Assembly (NCBI GenBank): GCA_017458145.1
Contig: JAFTGA010000031.1
Span: 27,086-91,085 of the forward strand
Reading direction: 5' to 3'
DNA length: 64,000 nt
DNA from: Bacteroidales bacterium
GTDB lineage: Bacteria; Bacteroidota; Bacteroidia; Bacteroidales; UBA932
Position 1 is the stretch's first letter. Each line of letters begins with the position of its first letter. Made by a program: the position numbers and the translations under genes. Positions 17,091-26,949 of the stretch are shown here, piece after piece. The notes under the pieces were generated by a model. It was not told the origin of the DNA, searched no databases, and was given only the letters and a program-made list of their open reading frames with translations.

Positions 17091-18257
17091 ATGTTTCTTT
17101 TCAAACCGCTCCCGGGGGTAGATTACAGACCTCCGAAACTGACACGGGGCAATCCCGATTGGGTCATCCGCTATTACGTGAAAGACCCGGCGACAGGCCG
17201 CCTGCGCCGGATCCGGATCAAGGTCAACCACATCAATCCGTTGAAAGAACGCGTGCGCGTCGCGCGTGAGATGATGGCCGCCATCAGCGAACGCCTCGCC
17301 CTGGGATGGAACCCCCTTCGCGACGCATCCGCCCCGAAGTCGTCCGTCTCTGCATTTGATGCCTACGACGCTTTCCTGAAGGTCAAGGCCAAGGAAGCCG
17401 AAGCGCAGTCGCTCGCCTCCTACAAGTCCTACATCAAGATCTTCACCGGGTGGCTGAAGGAGAACGGCTTCGACCAGCCGCGCCCGATCGGCTGCGTGAC
17501 CAGGGAGACGGCACTGGCATTCATGGACCATCTCGATGAGAATGCCGGCATCTCGGCGCGAACCTGGAACAACTATCTCTCCTTCCTGCAGACGCTCCAC
17601 GCCTGGCTGCAGGAGAAGGGCTTCATTCCGTCCAACCCGTTCGACGGCATCAAGCGCAAGCCCAAGCGCCTGACGGCCAAGAAGCGCCGGACGTTCACCG
17701 ACGAAGAGCTCGCGTGTCTGTTTGCTTGGCTGGAGGCTCACAACCGGGAGTTCCTGGCCGTCTGTCTGCTCTGCTACGCCTGTTTCATCCGCCCCAAGGA
17801 AATCGCGCTGCTGCGCTGCTCGGATATTGACCTGGAAGCGCAAACCGTCCATGTGCGCAGCGAGATCGCCAAGAACGACAACGACTCTTTCCGGACCATC
17901 CCGGATGCCGTACTCCCCTACCTGCAGCGCCTGGATCTCTCGCATCCGGACTGGGCGCTGTTCGGCAAAAACTATGGGGACGGAGAAGATTTCAGACCGG
18001 GGCCGACACCGGCCGACCAACGGAAATTCGCCGGATACTGGTCCGGCTGGATCCGCCCGGCCCTCGGCTTCCCTACGGAGCTGCAGCTCTACAGTCTGAA
18101 GGATACCGGCATCACCAACATGGCCACCGCCGGCGTGGCCATCAACCTGGTGCAGCAGCAGGCCGACCACTCCAACGTGGCCATCACCTCCATCTACCTG
18201 GGAAAGAAGCCGGAGGCCAACGCCCGCATCAAGGGCGCGGCCATCCTGCCGAAATAA
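17091..18257 (+). CDS. int: Phage tyrosine integrase
   Basis: Site-specific recombinase for insertion in tRNA-Pro. From ATG 17091 the protein has 388 residues: an N-terminal arm-binding part, a SAM-like core-binding domain (about 80-195) and a catalytic domain. The frame is open back to TTG 16974, but that start would lie in the tRNA terminator, so 17091 (or ATG 17044) is preferred. Catalytic residues seen are the first arginine in FIRPKEIALLR, the histidine in ADHSN and the tyrosine in SIYLG. The usual HxxR box is replaced by SLKDTG, as in several Bacteroidetes integrases. It is the only plus-strand gene at the left end. Confidence 0.9.
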   Translation: MFLFKPLPGVDYRPPKLTRGNPDWVIRYYVKDPATGRLRRIRIKVNHINPLKERVRVAREMMAAISERLALGWNPLRDASAPKSSVSAFDAYDAFLKVKAKEAEAQSLASYKSYIKIFTGWLKENGFDQPRPIGCVTRETALAFMDHLDENAGISARTWNNYLSFLQTLHAWLQEKGFIPSNPFDGIKRKPKRLTAKKRRTFTDEELACLFAWLEAHNREFLAVCLLCYACFIRPKEIALLRCSDIDLEAQTVHVRSEIAKNDNDSFRTIPDAVLPYLQRLDLSHPDWALFGKNYGDGEDFRPGPTPADQRKFAGYWSGWIRPALGFPTELQLYSLKDTGITNMATAGVAINLVQQQADHSNVAITSIYLGKKPEANARIKGAAILPK

Positions 18258-18260
18258 AAA

Positions 18261-18278
18261 GCCCGAACTGCTCCGGGC
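18261..18278 (-). terminator. Terminator of the minus-strand late operon
   Basis: On the minus strand GCCCG and CGGGC pair across a short loop and are followed by TTTTTATTT. It sits between the converging ends of the lysis operon and the integrase gene and could serve both directions. Confidence 0.75.
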
Positions 18279-18281
18279 CCA

Positions 18282-18809
18282 TCAAAAAGTCAGCGTTACA
18301 CCAGCGGTGGCGCCGAGGCCGGGCCGGATGGCGGTGCCGTCCCAGAATATGCCGGGCCCGGCCGTCAGGCCGAAGCTGATGCGAGGCTTCCGGACATCAC
18401 GCGCCACAACCGTTTTCGATTCTGAGGTCGCATAGATGGTTTTCGGCCACACGTCCAGGGAGACCAGCCGCGGCCGGATACCGGCTACGACGGCCCGGTA
18501 GTCCTCGTTCTCATAGGAAACCATTTCCTCCATCACCGGCACGGCGAGCGTGTCGCCCGGATGGACGTCCGCGGAATCCGGCGGCACCACGACCGGGAGC
18601 AGGATAAAGTGGAGATCCAGCCGGGAGGCAGGCTCCGGAGCGGCGACGTGGATCGGCCGGCGGATGATGGTTGTGTCATGCCGCTCGATGATCTCGGGCC
18701 GCACGCTCTTCCGGCCGACGACCCAGCCGATCCCATAAAAGCTGATGCAGCAGGTAGCGAGCAGCAGCGCGGCGAAGACGGCCTGGACGAGTTTCTCACA
18801 TCCAGTCAT
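18282..18809 (-). CDS. Membrane-anchored lysis-module protein (spanin-like candidate)
   Basis: A protein of 175 residues from ATG 18809, which overlaps the endolysin stop as ATGA. An N-terminal membrane segment (VFAALLLATCCISFYGIGW) is followed by a soluble region of about 140 residues that ends in a beta-rich GLTAGPGIFWDGTAIRPG stretch. No catalytic motif is seen. Position directly after the endolysin suggests a spanin or other lysis accessory, but this rests on context alone. Confidence 0.6.
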   Translation of the reverse strand: MTGCEKLVQAVFAALLLATCCISFYGIGWVVGRKSVRPEIIERHDTTIIRRPIHVAAPEPASRLDLHFILLPVVVPPDSADVHPGDTLAVPVMEEMVSYENEDYRAVVAGIRPRLVSLDVWPKTIYATSESKTVVARDVRKPRISFGLTAGPGIFWDGTAIRPGLGATAGVTLTF

Positions 18810-19249
18810 TTGTCCACCTCCTTCACCATGATCAGGCCGCGCTGCTGCCCGGCATTGTTGAACCTTCCGATGTGGAGCCACTTAGCCCCGGTCTTCTTGT
18901 TGCTCTCGATCAGGAGCTGGTCGAACCGGGTGCCGGTCTTGCGGAGCCAGGCCACCGTGAAGTCCCGGAACTTGCTGAAGCTGCCGGACACCTGCAGATC
19001 TGCCGCATCTCCTTTCTGGTGGACCGAGGTGGGCACTCCTCCGACGGCCTTGTTGAGCGCCGGGCATCGGTAGCCGGACGAAACATGGATCGGCATGCCA
19101 TATGCCGCCCGGAGCGGATCCAGGATCTCCTCGACCATGCCTTCCAGGTGTTCCACAACCTCGAAGCTCGGCGTGTTGTCAATCCCTTTCTTTTTGGCGG
19201 TGTCGGAGCGGATGAATTCCGACAGCTCGAAATACTTATGCTTCTTCAT
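18806..19249 (-). CDS. M15-family peptidase endolysin
   Basis: A protein of 147 residues from ATG 19249. It shows VSSGYRCPALNKAVGG, SVHQKGDAADL (zinc-binding histidine and aspartate) and the late WLHIG histidine of D-Ala-D-Ala carboxypeptidase-type M15 enzymes. It would cut peptide stems in peptidoglycan at lysis. There is no signal peptide, so release depends on a holin; the upstream gene encodes a two-helix membrane protein and overlaps by 14 bases. Confidence 0.88.
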   Translation of the reverse strand: MKKHKYFELSEFIRSDTAKKKGIDNTPSFEVVEHLEGMVEEILDPLRAAYGMPIHVSSGYRCPALNKAVGGVPTSVHQKGDAADLQVSGSFSKFRDFTVAWLRKTGTRFDQLLIESNKKTGAKWLHIGRFNNAGQQRGLIMVKEVDK

Positions 19250-19568
19250 TGTCTTCGGTAGTTTCGTTGTTTTCAGAGGATCCCTTCCCATCCAGGTCCT
19301 TCACCTCGACGGTAGTTTTGCCGTGGGTCAGCTTGAAGCCCAGGCCCTCCCGGATTGCCTCTCGGAGCTCGAACAAGCCCGCAAAGGCAAAGATCCATCC
19401 GACTGCCTGCAGGACCGTCGGATGAATCTCACCTTGAGGCGGGATGAACAGCGAGGCGATGAACATGCCGATGCTCACAATCATGCACAGCCACAGCCCA
19501 ACGGTCGTGGATGTGCTCACATTTCGGGTCAGCGCCCGGAAGCGGGCGAGGCGTCTTTTTTGTGTCAT
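19236..19568 (-). CDS. Putative holin (two membrane helices)
   Basis: A 110-residue protein with two hydrophobic segments, VGLWLCMIVSIGMFIASLF and VLQAVGWIFAFAGLFEL, and a charged, acidic C-terminal tail. Length, topology and place directly before the endolysin are those of a class II holin. No sequence family is recognised with certainty. Confidence 0.65.
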   Translation of the reverse strand: MTQKRRLARFRALTRNVSTSTTVGLWLCMIVSIGMFIASLFIPPQGEIHPTVLQAVGWIFAFAGLFELREAIREGLGFKLTHGKTTVEVKDLDGKGSSENNETTEDNEEA

Positions 19569-19585
19569 GTCCGCCCCCTTGATTG

Positions 19586-19837
19586 TTACAGTTTCGCCAC
19601 CACCGCAGCGACGACGGCAGCGACCGCCTCGGCGAGCTGCGCGCCCTTGTCGATGGAGGTCGGATGCAGGTTGTACTGGAGGTCTTCGCCGGAGCGGTAA
19701 GCGTCGAATGAGCCGAGCCCTTCGACCTGACCGTTGATGTTGTTGATGGTCTTGCCGTCCACGGAGAGGTCGCCGTTGGACTTGACCGCACCTTCCTCAT
19801 ACTGGAAGGAACCGGAATTGAGAGTTACTTTCGTCAT
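19586..19837 (-). CDS. Small phage protein, unknown
   Basis: An 83-residue protein beginning MTKVTLNSGSFQYEEGAV and ending in an alanine/valine-rich helix (AEAVAAVVAAVVAKL). The first part is beta-rich. It is co-directional with, and close to, the lysis genes. No function can be assigned. Confidence 0.6.
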   Translation of the reverse strand: MTKVTLNSGSFQYEEGAVKSNGDLSVDGKTINNINGQVEGLGSFDAYRSGEDLQYNLHPTSIDKGAQLAEAVAAVVAAVVAKL

Positions 19838-19849
19838 GATAAAAAGGGA

Positions 19850-20296
19850 TTAAAGGTTGAACAGCGGATAGAGGGCTTCCACCCAGGAGAGCTTGAGGTC
19901 CTGCTTCTTGAGTTCGTCCATCAGCTTCTCGCGGTCGATTTTCTTGACCTCCACTTCCTCGGAGTAGAGCTTCGTCACTTGGTCGTTGAAGTCCTTGACG
20001 GCATCGAGATAGTCCTTGTGCTCGGTGCGGAGCTGCTTGGAGAGTTCGATCTGCTCCTCGCGGACGGTGGTTTCGTTGATTTTGGTCTGGAGGTCCTGCA
20101 CGGCCTGCTCCTCGTCCTTGTAGGATTCGATGAAGACCTTGCGCATATCCTCAATCTTGGCGTCCAGCTTCTTCCCGGCATCGAGCAGGGCGAAGTGGTC
20201 GTCGATGAGGGTGTTGCGGACATCCTTGTCCTCGAATTTGTTGATTTTGATTTCTTTCAGCGCATCGAGCGCAGGTTTGATTTCGGATTTTTTCAT
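19850..20296 (-). CDS. Coiled-coil phage protein, unknown
   Basis: A protein of 148 residues from ATG 20296. It is almost wholly alpha-helical, with heptad patterns in the middle and many charged residues (KKLDAKIEDMRKVFIES). The longer frame to 20551 is rejected because its extra residues overlap two other genes out of frame. It may be a tail or lysis accessory. Confidence 0.65.
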   Translation of the reverse strand: MKKSEIKPALDALKEIKINKFEDKDVRNTLIDDHFALLDAGKKLDAKIEDMRKVFIESYKDEEQAVQDLQTKINETTVREEQIELSKQLRTEHKDYLDAVKDFNDQVTKLYSEEVEVKKIDREKLMDELKKQDLKLSWVEALYPLFNL

Positions 20297-20298
20297 GA

Positions 20299-20496
20299 TT
20301 AGATTGTTCCGTTTTTGATGAGGTTTCTGATGAGTTTGTAGAGGGCAAAAGCCCAGCAAGCAAGGTTGGCAATGCCAGCCCACAGATAGATGCCGCCGTA
20401 GTTCATCGCTCCGGCGGAGGAAATGATACCGATGCCCAGCATGGCCAGCAGCACCAGCAGCCAGCCGAGGGTCTTGATTGAAGGTTTGAAATCCAT
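20299..20496 (-). CDS. Small membrane protein (second holin candidate)
   Basis: A 65-residue protein with two hydrophobic helices (GWLLVLLAMLGIGIISSAG and YLWAGIANLACWAFALYKL) and a basic C-terminus (IRNLIKNGTI). It lies between the tail fibre genes and the lysis genes. It could be a holin or antiholin acting with the 19236-19568 product. Confidence 0.6.
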   Translation of the reverse strand: MDFKPSIKTLGWLLVLLAMLGIGIISSAGAMNYGGIYLWAGIANLACWAFALYKLIRNLIKNGTI

Positions 20497-20511
20497 AATG
20501 CAGATATTTAA

Positions 20512-21819
20512 TTATTCGTAAACTTTTCGAGAGGAACCCTGCTGGACGCACAGGTAAACGTGTGCGCGGTCATCATACTCGTTCCCGTCTGCATCCGTTG
20601 TCGAAGTCGCAAGAGTGAATGTGTATTCATGGGGTTGGGAATCTGCCGGAACGGTGATTGCGTTCTGCGCCCGATACGCGGCCACGACCCTTCCTCCCTG
20701 CGAGATGCCGGAAGCGTACACTGTCCCGGAGTTGACCCAAGCATCAACGCCATTTACGATAGCCGTATGCTCTGCGTCCGTGTCGAACATCGCGTCACTC
20801 TCAATATAGGTAAATACCGTAGAGAGAGTAACGCTTGCGGCGGTGGCGTTGATGAACTTGACCTTGCATATAGCGTTGCTTCCAGATGTATCGACGCTCC
20901 CGATGATTGCTGAGAAGCCGGAAGCGGAAGCACTCTTAACGAAGCCGGCCATCGCATACCCGTCGAGGGAGATAACCCGCTCAAGCGCTGTGCCGGAGCC
21001 ATTCAGAGCATTGTAGTCTGCCCACCCGTCACTTGTGTGGCCATAGGCGAGAATGGGGACCACGGTATAATTCCCATTCGGGAGATTGTTCGTTATGCTT
21101 ATCGTCGCCTCCACCTCGGAGGTAAGTTCCGTGGCGAGAGACGCAGAAGAAACCCAGTACCGGTCATTCGTGTAGTTCGATTCATGAATAAACGCCAAGC
21201 CGAAATGCCATTGAGAATACTTGTTCCCGTAGCCGCTGTTCCGAAAATCATCGGCATAGAGCAACCCGGTTCCTTCATCGAATCCGGAACGCGTCCCGCT
21301 GATGTCCGGGTCTGCCCCGATGATGGAAATAATAATCACATCCCCATTCCCGAGGGTCTTGCTTCGCATCCGCATAAAGAATCCAAAAGGAGCGCCAAAG
21401 GTCACGGCGTTGGTTGTAACCGTTTCTCCGAGTCCCCACTCGCGCTGCACCTCCGAAGCCAGGGTGTACCCCTTGAAATCCAGCTTCCGATACCATTCAT
21501 TGTTAGGAGAAATGCCGCGCGGGAAAGCGTATGTCCACTTCATAGTAGTATTGTAGTTCTGCCGGAAATTGCTGTAGTTGGCAGAATCTGGAATAGTCAA
21601 CCCAAAATAAGCCGACTGGAGCGCACTTTCGTATTGAGCAAAAGTTGACAACCCGGAAGCCGCGTTGCAGAATGGCTTATATCTTGCGTATTTGTTAATC
21701 AATCCCTGTTCGCCACCGGTCTTTATGAGAGTTCCGATGTCAAGACTCGAAAGCCCAAGCGCCGAGGCTATGTCTCCCATGCCTACGGCTCCGGTTATTT
21801 TCCCATTTGTTATCGGCAT
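20512..21819 (-). CDS. Tail-associated structural protein, unknown
   Basis: The protein has 435 residues, rich in Ser, Thr, Asn, Gly and aromatic residues, with predicted beta structure throughout and no signal peptide. It follows the S74 tail fibre gene after one base. That place and composition suggest a receptor-binding or tail-tip decoration protein. Its GC content is lower than that of the head genes, as often seen for host-range genes. Confidence 0.6.
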   Translation of the reverse strand: MPITNGKITGAVGMGDIASALGLSSLDIGTLIKTGGEQGLINKYARYKPFCNAASGLSTFAQYESALQSAYFGLTIPDSANYSNFRQNYNTTMKWTYAFPRGISPNNEWYRKLDFKGYTLASEVQREWGLGETVTTNAVTFGAPFGFFMRMRSKTLGNGDVIIISIIGADPDISGTRSGFDEGTGLLYADDFRNSGYGNKYSQWHFGLAFIHESNYTNDRYWVSSASLATELTSEVEATISITNNLPNGNYTVVPILAYGHTSDGWADYNALNGSGTALERVISLDGYAMAGFVKSASASGFSAIIGSVDTSGSNAICKVKFINATAASVTLSTVFTYIESDAMFDTDAEHTAIVNGVDAWVNSGTVYASGISQGGRVVAAYRAQNAITVPADSQPHEYTFTLATSTTDADGNEYDDRAHVYLCVQQGSSRKVYE

Positions 21820-21820
21820 A

Positions 21821-24800
21821 TCAGTTCATATTTAATCTTCGTTTCAATTCAGCATTTTCCCGCTCCAGCTGGCGGATGCGCGTTTCGTGATCCTGCGCAA
21901 CGGCAACCAGCGGGGCGATGACCTTCGTCTGGTCCAGCCGCATGTATTTCTCGAAAATCGTCCCGATGGCTTGCGGCAGGTACGGCTCCACCTCCTGCGC
22001 GATGAAGCCGAGGTCGTTGCCCTTGTACTGGTCATAGAACTCTGTGGCCGTGCTATTCCAGGTAAACGTGACCGGGTTGAGAGCCATGACGATGCGCTTG
22101 GCAGATTCTGCCGAGAGGGGCTGGATGTTGGTCTTGAGCCTGGCATCCGAGGCAGACCCAGCCGTGATTGCTCCAGTGGCGACGATGTTGCCTACAACGT
22201 GAAGCTTCTGGGATGGTGATTCAGTACCAATCCCGACATTGCCATCTGCTCTAACATAGAATGCCGAAGTGCCTCCAGTACCAAGAGTCGTTTGCCCATA
22301 ATTAAGTGAGAACAGATAATAAGAAGATGAATTTTGTTTGGAGCCCAAATAGAAACCATATCCGGCGCTATGAGCAGTATGAACTATAGAATTGGTTGTC
22401 AGGAACCTAGTCGCCCAACTGTTCGTGTCATTTACATCCAACTTGTATGATGGAGTGGTTGTTCCGATGCCGAACTTTCCGTCGGTTGTCCATATTAGTT
22501 GCTGAAAACTTCCATTGTAAGCATTAAAATATATGTTCTTTCCATAGATACTGGTGTTAGCATTACGGAACGTGCCAGGTCCGACCTGCAATTCGTGCGT
22601 AGAATCTGACTGGCTAATAACTCCCCTGTTACCTATGAAATAACTGACACTTGTAGATATATCTCCGCTCGCTGTCAGCGTAGAGCAGGCCCAGGGGACT
22701 GTCGAGAGATTGGAGTTGCCGGAGTGCCAGATAGTATTTGTTCCCCAGGTTAGCGTGGAATCGGAGCCGAAACGAAGGTTCGTACCATTGTAGTTGTTTA
22801 CACCGATGTATGCATAGCCGATTCCATTACTTGAATCACCTGCTGTATAATAGCCGTATGCCCCGATAACGAACTTGGATACGCCGTCAACCGTAAGGCT
22901 GACAATATCACGCGCCCAGCCTGTTGTCGCGTGATATTTGAAGTTCTTTACAAAACACCCGTCGATATTGTCAATGATCAGGCTCCCGGTAAGCGTACCA
23001 CCGTTCAAAGGCAAATACCCAGCACTATTATACGGAGCATAGGTAGTAGATAAATTACAAGCAGCCAACGCAGAACCATTATAATATACGGGTTGAGTAG
23101 ATGAACCAATTTGCGTACTACCAGCAAGGGTGGCAAGAGAGAGGTTTCCAGAATAGTAATACGAAGTGCTATCAACACTACCATCAGCTTTCAGGAATTG
23201 GGACGATGTGCCACCATTTTTAATGAATCCACCAGAAGTCCAAACATTATTTCCAAGCGCAACCGTGGGGGAACCGCCTTGTGCCCATACAAAAGAATGG
23301 CCCCCGGACTTTCCAGCACCATAGGTATATCCGCTGCCGTAATAAACGTAACAAGCGCCGTAAAGATTTCCCATCGACATGCCGTCAGCATCAATCTGAT
23401 AGGATGCCCCAATTGACCATATATCTGCCGCACGGTTTGGATCATAAGTACCTATAATTCCGTTTCTTCTTGAGGAACTTGGTTGATTGAAAGTTAGTGA
23501 ACCATTCATCGTATCACCAGCTTTCAGCACATAGTTTCCTAATGAATTGTATGCACTCTCTCCGTGAGATATATACCCCTGATAGGTACTATTGATAGAG
23601 ACAGTACCAGTGCTTGTGATAGTACCCCCAGTAAGACCAGTCCCGGTGGCAATCGAGGTAACGGTGCCGGTCTTGTTCAGGCCTGGGAAGTTGGTCGTGT
23701 TGACGTAGGACGTGTAGTTGCCGTCCGTGATGAAAGTAGTCCATGCTCCCCAGCTATTAAGGGTATGGGTATACTTGCGTATTTTTACTCCGACATTAGA
23801 TGCAGCATTGTACTGCGTGACCAGCTCTGTGCCTCCGAATTTATTATAGCCGGACCAGTAGAGCGTATCGGAGAAACTATATACTCCCGCCGCATTTCTG
23901 TGGAACACCGGGAATAGAGTGCCGTTGTTCTCCTTGAAAAGCTCGGCCGATGTCGTTTCGTCGGTTATAACATCATCCGGATAGCCTTCAAATGGCGATG
24001 TGATATAAGTTGATTTTACTGCATAGGGTATCGTCAAATCGGCGTTCGTCCCATTTGTGTTGACACGCAGGTAATTGCCGTTGATAGTCGTACTGCGGAC
24101 GCCGGAATTGGAGAACGTCGTTCCGCTCAATGAAAGACCCGCCCCAGGAGAATACGTGGTATCCACCGCCGTGAGGTTCAGCGTCAAGGTAGAAGCTGAT
24201 CCGCCCGTCCCGGAGTACGTTCCCGTGCCGGAGATGTTCGTTCCTGTGATTGAGACTGTCGGAAGATGCGCGGTATGGATTTTCTTGTTCAGTCCCTCGC
24301 CCGTGTTGTCGATGAGGTTGTTCCAGACAGCGGCCAAATCAACCCCGGCAGAGCCCCCGCCGTCGCTCAATCCACCAGCAGAGATAAAGGAGTCAGAGTA
24401 AAACCCCCGGTTGCCCTTGACGTGGATATTCCCGTCAACAATCTCAAACCAGTCATTGAGGTTAGTGTAGGCGCTTTCTCCGTGGTCAATCTTCGTGCTT
24501 AACGCGCTTGCCAGGTCGGTCTGCGGAATACCCGTGGAAGGCTTTTGATACGCAGAATCTGCAAGATCGAGGGATGCGATGGAAGCGGCAGAGAGCGAGA
24601 TGGTTCTGTTGGAAGCCAGCGTGCCGCCACCCTCCAAACCCGTCCCGGCAGAGATGGTCGTAGTCTTGAGCGCCCAAGACGCCTCGTCTCCGAGCTGCTC
24701 CCAAGCGCTGCCCGCCCAGAGATACTCCTTTCCGTCGTAGAGAACGACATCGCCTTTCTTTGCGGTATAGGAGGAGCCGTCAATGACAACCGGGTTTGTG

Positions 24801-26905
24801 GTGCTTCCGTCCGAGAGAGGCGTAGTGGTCGTTCCCTGCATCTTCATTACGGAACTGACCGCTTCGTTGATGGCGGAATAGACACTTCCGCCCGTCACCA
24901 GCCCGGTGTTCCCGGAAGCGACGGAGCCGATTCCATACTCAGCTGCAGCACCAAGACCGAGAGCGGACTTCAAACTCGCCACCGGTATGTCACCACTCGT
25001 CGGAGAAACCCCCGCTACCGTCTGGACCGTCCCGGCGGTGGCAAGCAACTGGTCAACCCTTTCCTTGGAGTAGAAGTTAATCGGGTCGATCCCAGTCGCA
25101 GACAGGGTTCCTCCGTAGGTCTGGGCGACAAGAGTGGCATTGCCTGCAGAGGCTCCGCCACCGGGAGAGATGCCTCCGGCAGAAATCCAGGAGTCGGAGA
25201 AAAAAGGGAGTTTGGAGTGCAGCGCAGTGACGGTCTGCCCGTCGATAGTAATTTGCACCTTCTCAAAATCCGCATTTGTATCCGTTTCCGCGTTGGCCTC
25301 GAAGATGAGACCTTTTCTCGTACCGAGGTATGCGTAGTCAGGCTTGAGTTCTATGAGCGTGGTCAGGTCGGCACTTTTTTGGAAAAATCCTGGATTCTCA
25401 ACGGAGAGTACACCATTGCCGTCGATGGACAGTCCCTCGCCAACCTTGATACCGCCGAGTACCGTGGCTGTGGCTACCGGAAGCACGAACGGCGACCGCT
25501 CGATAGCGCGGATCCGGTCATCGAGATTCTTCCCCAAGGCGGCCGCGAGCGCAAAACCGGCCACACCGGCCCGATAATCCTCCCACGGGCCGGACCACAC
25601 CGGCGTCCGCTCGGCATGGATGGCCTGCTGCAGCCAATCCTTGACACCGCTCAGCGCGACATTGCCCCACGCCCGCGTCAGCGGGTTCTGGACCAGGAAA
25701 AGAAGTTCTTCAGTAAGATCTACGGCCGGGAATTCATCCAGCCTGGTTTTCAAAAAAAAAAGATCCTCGACCGGCAGGTCTTCGCTCGCAGGATCATCGC
25801 CCACATAGAGCGCGCCGTATTGCTGATTCGGGTCGAAATCCCCGAGGCCCTCGGCATCCTGGAAGTAACGGCCGGCATCCAGATAGGCCAGGTGGTAGGT
25901 GAACTTCACGCTGCCGATGGCATTGTCCTGCAGGTCCGTCTCCTGCGAATCCACCACGATCTTCTCCGGAATACCATTCAGAAGGATCCGCCGGTCATAC
26001 GCCTTCAGGAAATCCAACCAGAGGGCCGACTCGCGCGCAGAGCCAAGGTAGCCGGAATACACCTCCCGGCCCTCTTCGGCATCGTTCCGGAGCTCACTCT
26101 CCTCGCTGCCGTTCAGGAAGGCGACCGAAGATCCCTCCAGCTTCGGATTGCTCCGACCGGAAGAGAACACCCGGTCTTCGACGCCGAAGCCGTTGCAGAA
26201 CACGAATTCTTTCACCCGCACGTCCGCCCTGGCGACCACCAGACGCAGCGGATATCCCTCGATGGAAGCGGCTGCGCCGTCCGAATCCGTCCCGGAGAAC
26301 GCGTAGCTGATATCCCATGCCGCCGGGATCCCGGACACCCGTGCCGCAATGGCGGCGAAAGAGGCATCCACCGTGACGAACTGGCACCCGGCCTGTAGCG
26401 TGCCGCTAGCCAAGGACAGCGTGACGGGATCCGCGTCCAGAAAATAGACCTTGGCGCTCACGGAATAGCTCCCGCTCCGCCAGCCGAGAAGGTCCAACCC
26501 AGCAAGGAAGGTCAACCGTTCCCTGCCCCAGGTGTATGTCTTGCTGACCTGGTCACGCCAACTGAGCCAATGGCCAACGAGCTGTGCGGGAGTCTTGCCG
26601 GCAGCCCCGCCGTAAACGGCGCGGAATGCCATCGAAGTGTCCCCGGCCGACAGCGTCACCAGCGGTACCTCCCGGACGCCGGCGTCCGCCAGGCCCGGCT
26701 GCTCCACCACGGACGCCAGGATCTCCCGCATCCGGAGCGGCGCGACATAGCGCCCGCCTTCCAGTACCGGCGTCACCGGGATCGTCCAGCTGGAGCCGCC
26801 GGCGGCCACCGTCACATCGACGGTATCCTCGCCTGCGGCGACCAGGTTGACATCCTGCGCGTCGCGGACAAACAGAGGTCCATATAGTATCGGCTCGAAA
26901 CTCAT
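21821..26905 (-). CDS. Large tail fibre protein with C-terminal S74 chaperone domain
   Basis: A protein of 1694 residues from ATG 26905. The N-terminal third is a tail-attachment region (beta-rich, SFEPILYGPLFVRDAQDV at the start). The middle is a long Ser/Thr/Gly/Asn-rich fibre with repeated GTGLTGG-like motifs. The last 110 residues form the intramolecular chaperone (Peptidase S74): SDARLKTNIQPLSAE with the self-cleaving serine, LGFIAQEVEPYLPQAIG, and a coiled coil. These domains trimerise the fibre and are then cut off. The protein is the likely main receptor-binding fibre. Confidence 0.85.
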   Translation of the reverse strand: MSFEPILYGPLFVRDAQDVNLVAAGEDTVDVTVAAGGSSWTIPVTPVLEGGRYVAPLRMREILASVVEQPGLADAGVREVPLVTLSAGDTSMAFRAVYGGAAGKTPAQLVGHWLSWRDQVSKTYTWGRERLTFLAGLDLLGWRSGSYSVSAKVYFLDADPVTLSLASGTLQAGCQFVTVDASFAAIAARVSGIPAAWDISYAFSGTDSDGAAASIEGYPLRLVVARADVRVKEFVFCNGFGVEDRVFSSGRSNPKLEGSSVAFLNGSEESELRNDAEEGREVYSGYLGSARESALWLDFLKAYDRRILLNGIPEKIVVDSQETDLQDNAIGSVKFTYHLAYLDAGRYFQDAEGLGDFDPNQQYGALYVGDDPASEDLPVEDLFFLKTRLDEFPAVDLTEELLFLVQNPLTRAWGNVALSGVKDWLQQAIHAERTPVWSGPWEDYRAGVAGFALAAALGKNLDDRIRAIERSPFVLPVATATVLGGIKVGEGLSIDGNGVLSVENPGFFQKSADLTTLIELKPDYAYLGTRKGLIFEANAETDTNADFEKVQITIDGQTVTALHSKLPFFSDSWISAGGISPGGGASAGNATLVAQTYGGTLSATGIDPINFYSKERVDQLLATAGTVQTVAGVSPTSGDIPVASLKSALGLGAAAEYGIGSVASGNTGLVTGGSVYSAINEAVSSVMKMQGTTTTPLSDGSTTNPVVIDGSSYTAKKGDVVLYDGKEYLWAGSAWEQLGDEASWALKTTTISAGTGLEGGGTLASNRTISLSAASIASLDLADSAYQKPSTGIPQTDLASALSTKIDHGESAYTNLNDWFEIVDGNIHVKGNRGFYSDSFISAGGLSDGGGSAGVDLAAVWNNLIDNTGEGLNKKIHTAHLPTVSITGTNISGTGTYSGTGGSASTLTLNLTAVDTTYSPGAGLSLSGTTFSNSGVRSTTINGNYLRVNTNGTNADLTIPYAVKSTYITSPFEGYPDDVITDETTSAELFKENNGTLFPVFHRNAAGVYSFSDTLYWSGYNKFGGTELVTQYNAASNVGVKIRKYTHTLNSWGAWTTFITDGNYTSYVNTTNFPGLNKTGTVTSIATGTGLTGGTITSTGTVSINSTYQGYISHGESAYNSLGNYVLKAGDTMNGSLTFNQPSSSRRNGIIGTYDPNRAADIWSIGASYQIDADGMSMGNLYGACYVYYGSGYTYGAGKSGGHSFVWAQGGSPTVALGNNVWTSGGFIKNGGTSSQFLKADGSVDSTSYYYSGNLSLATLAGSTQIGSSTQPVYYNGSALAACNLSTTYAPYNSAGYLPLNGGTLTGSLIIDNIDGCFVKNFKYHATTGWARDIVSLTVDGVSKFVIGAYGYYTAGDSSNGIGYAYIGVNNYNGTNLRFGSDSTLTWGTNTIWHSGNSNLSTVPWACSTLTASGDISTSVSYFIGNRGVISQSDSTHELQVGPGTFRNANTSIYGKNIYFNAYNGSFQQLIWTTDGKFGIGTTTPSYKLDVNDTNSWATRFLTTNSIVHTAHSAGYGFYLGSKQNSSSYYLFSLNYGQTTLGTGGTSAFYVRADGNVGIGTESPSQKLHVVGNIVATGAITAGSASDARLKTNIQPLSAESAKRIVMALNPVTFTWNSTATEFYDQYKGNDLGFIAQEVEPYLPQAIGTIFEKYMRLDQTKVIAPLVAVAQDHETRIRQLERENAELKRRLNMN

Positions 26906-26949
26906 CACAACGCAAAAATACCCGTTTTCGCCCCGGCAGAAAGGACACC

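Noticed and set aside
24545-26398. Plus-strand frame of 617 codons opposite the tail fibre gene
   Set aside because: Arginine-rich shadow; the minus-strand frame continues into an S74 chaperone domain.
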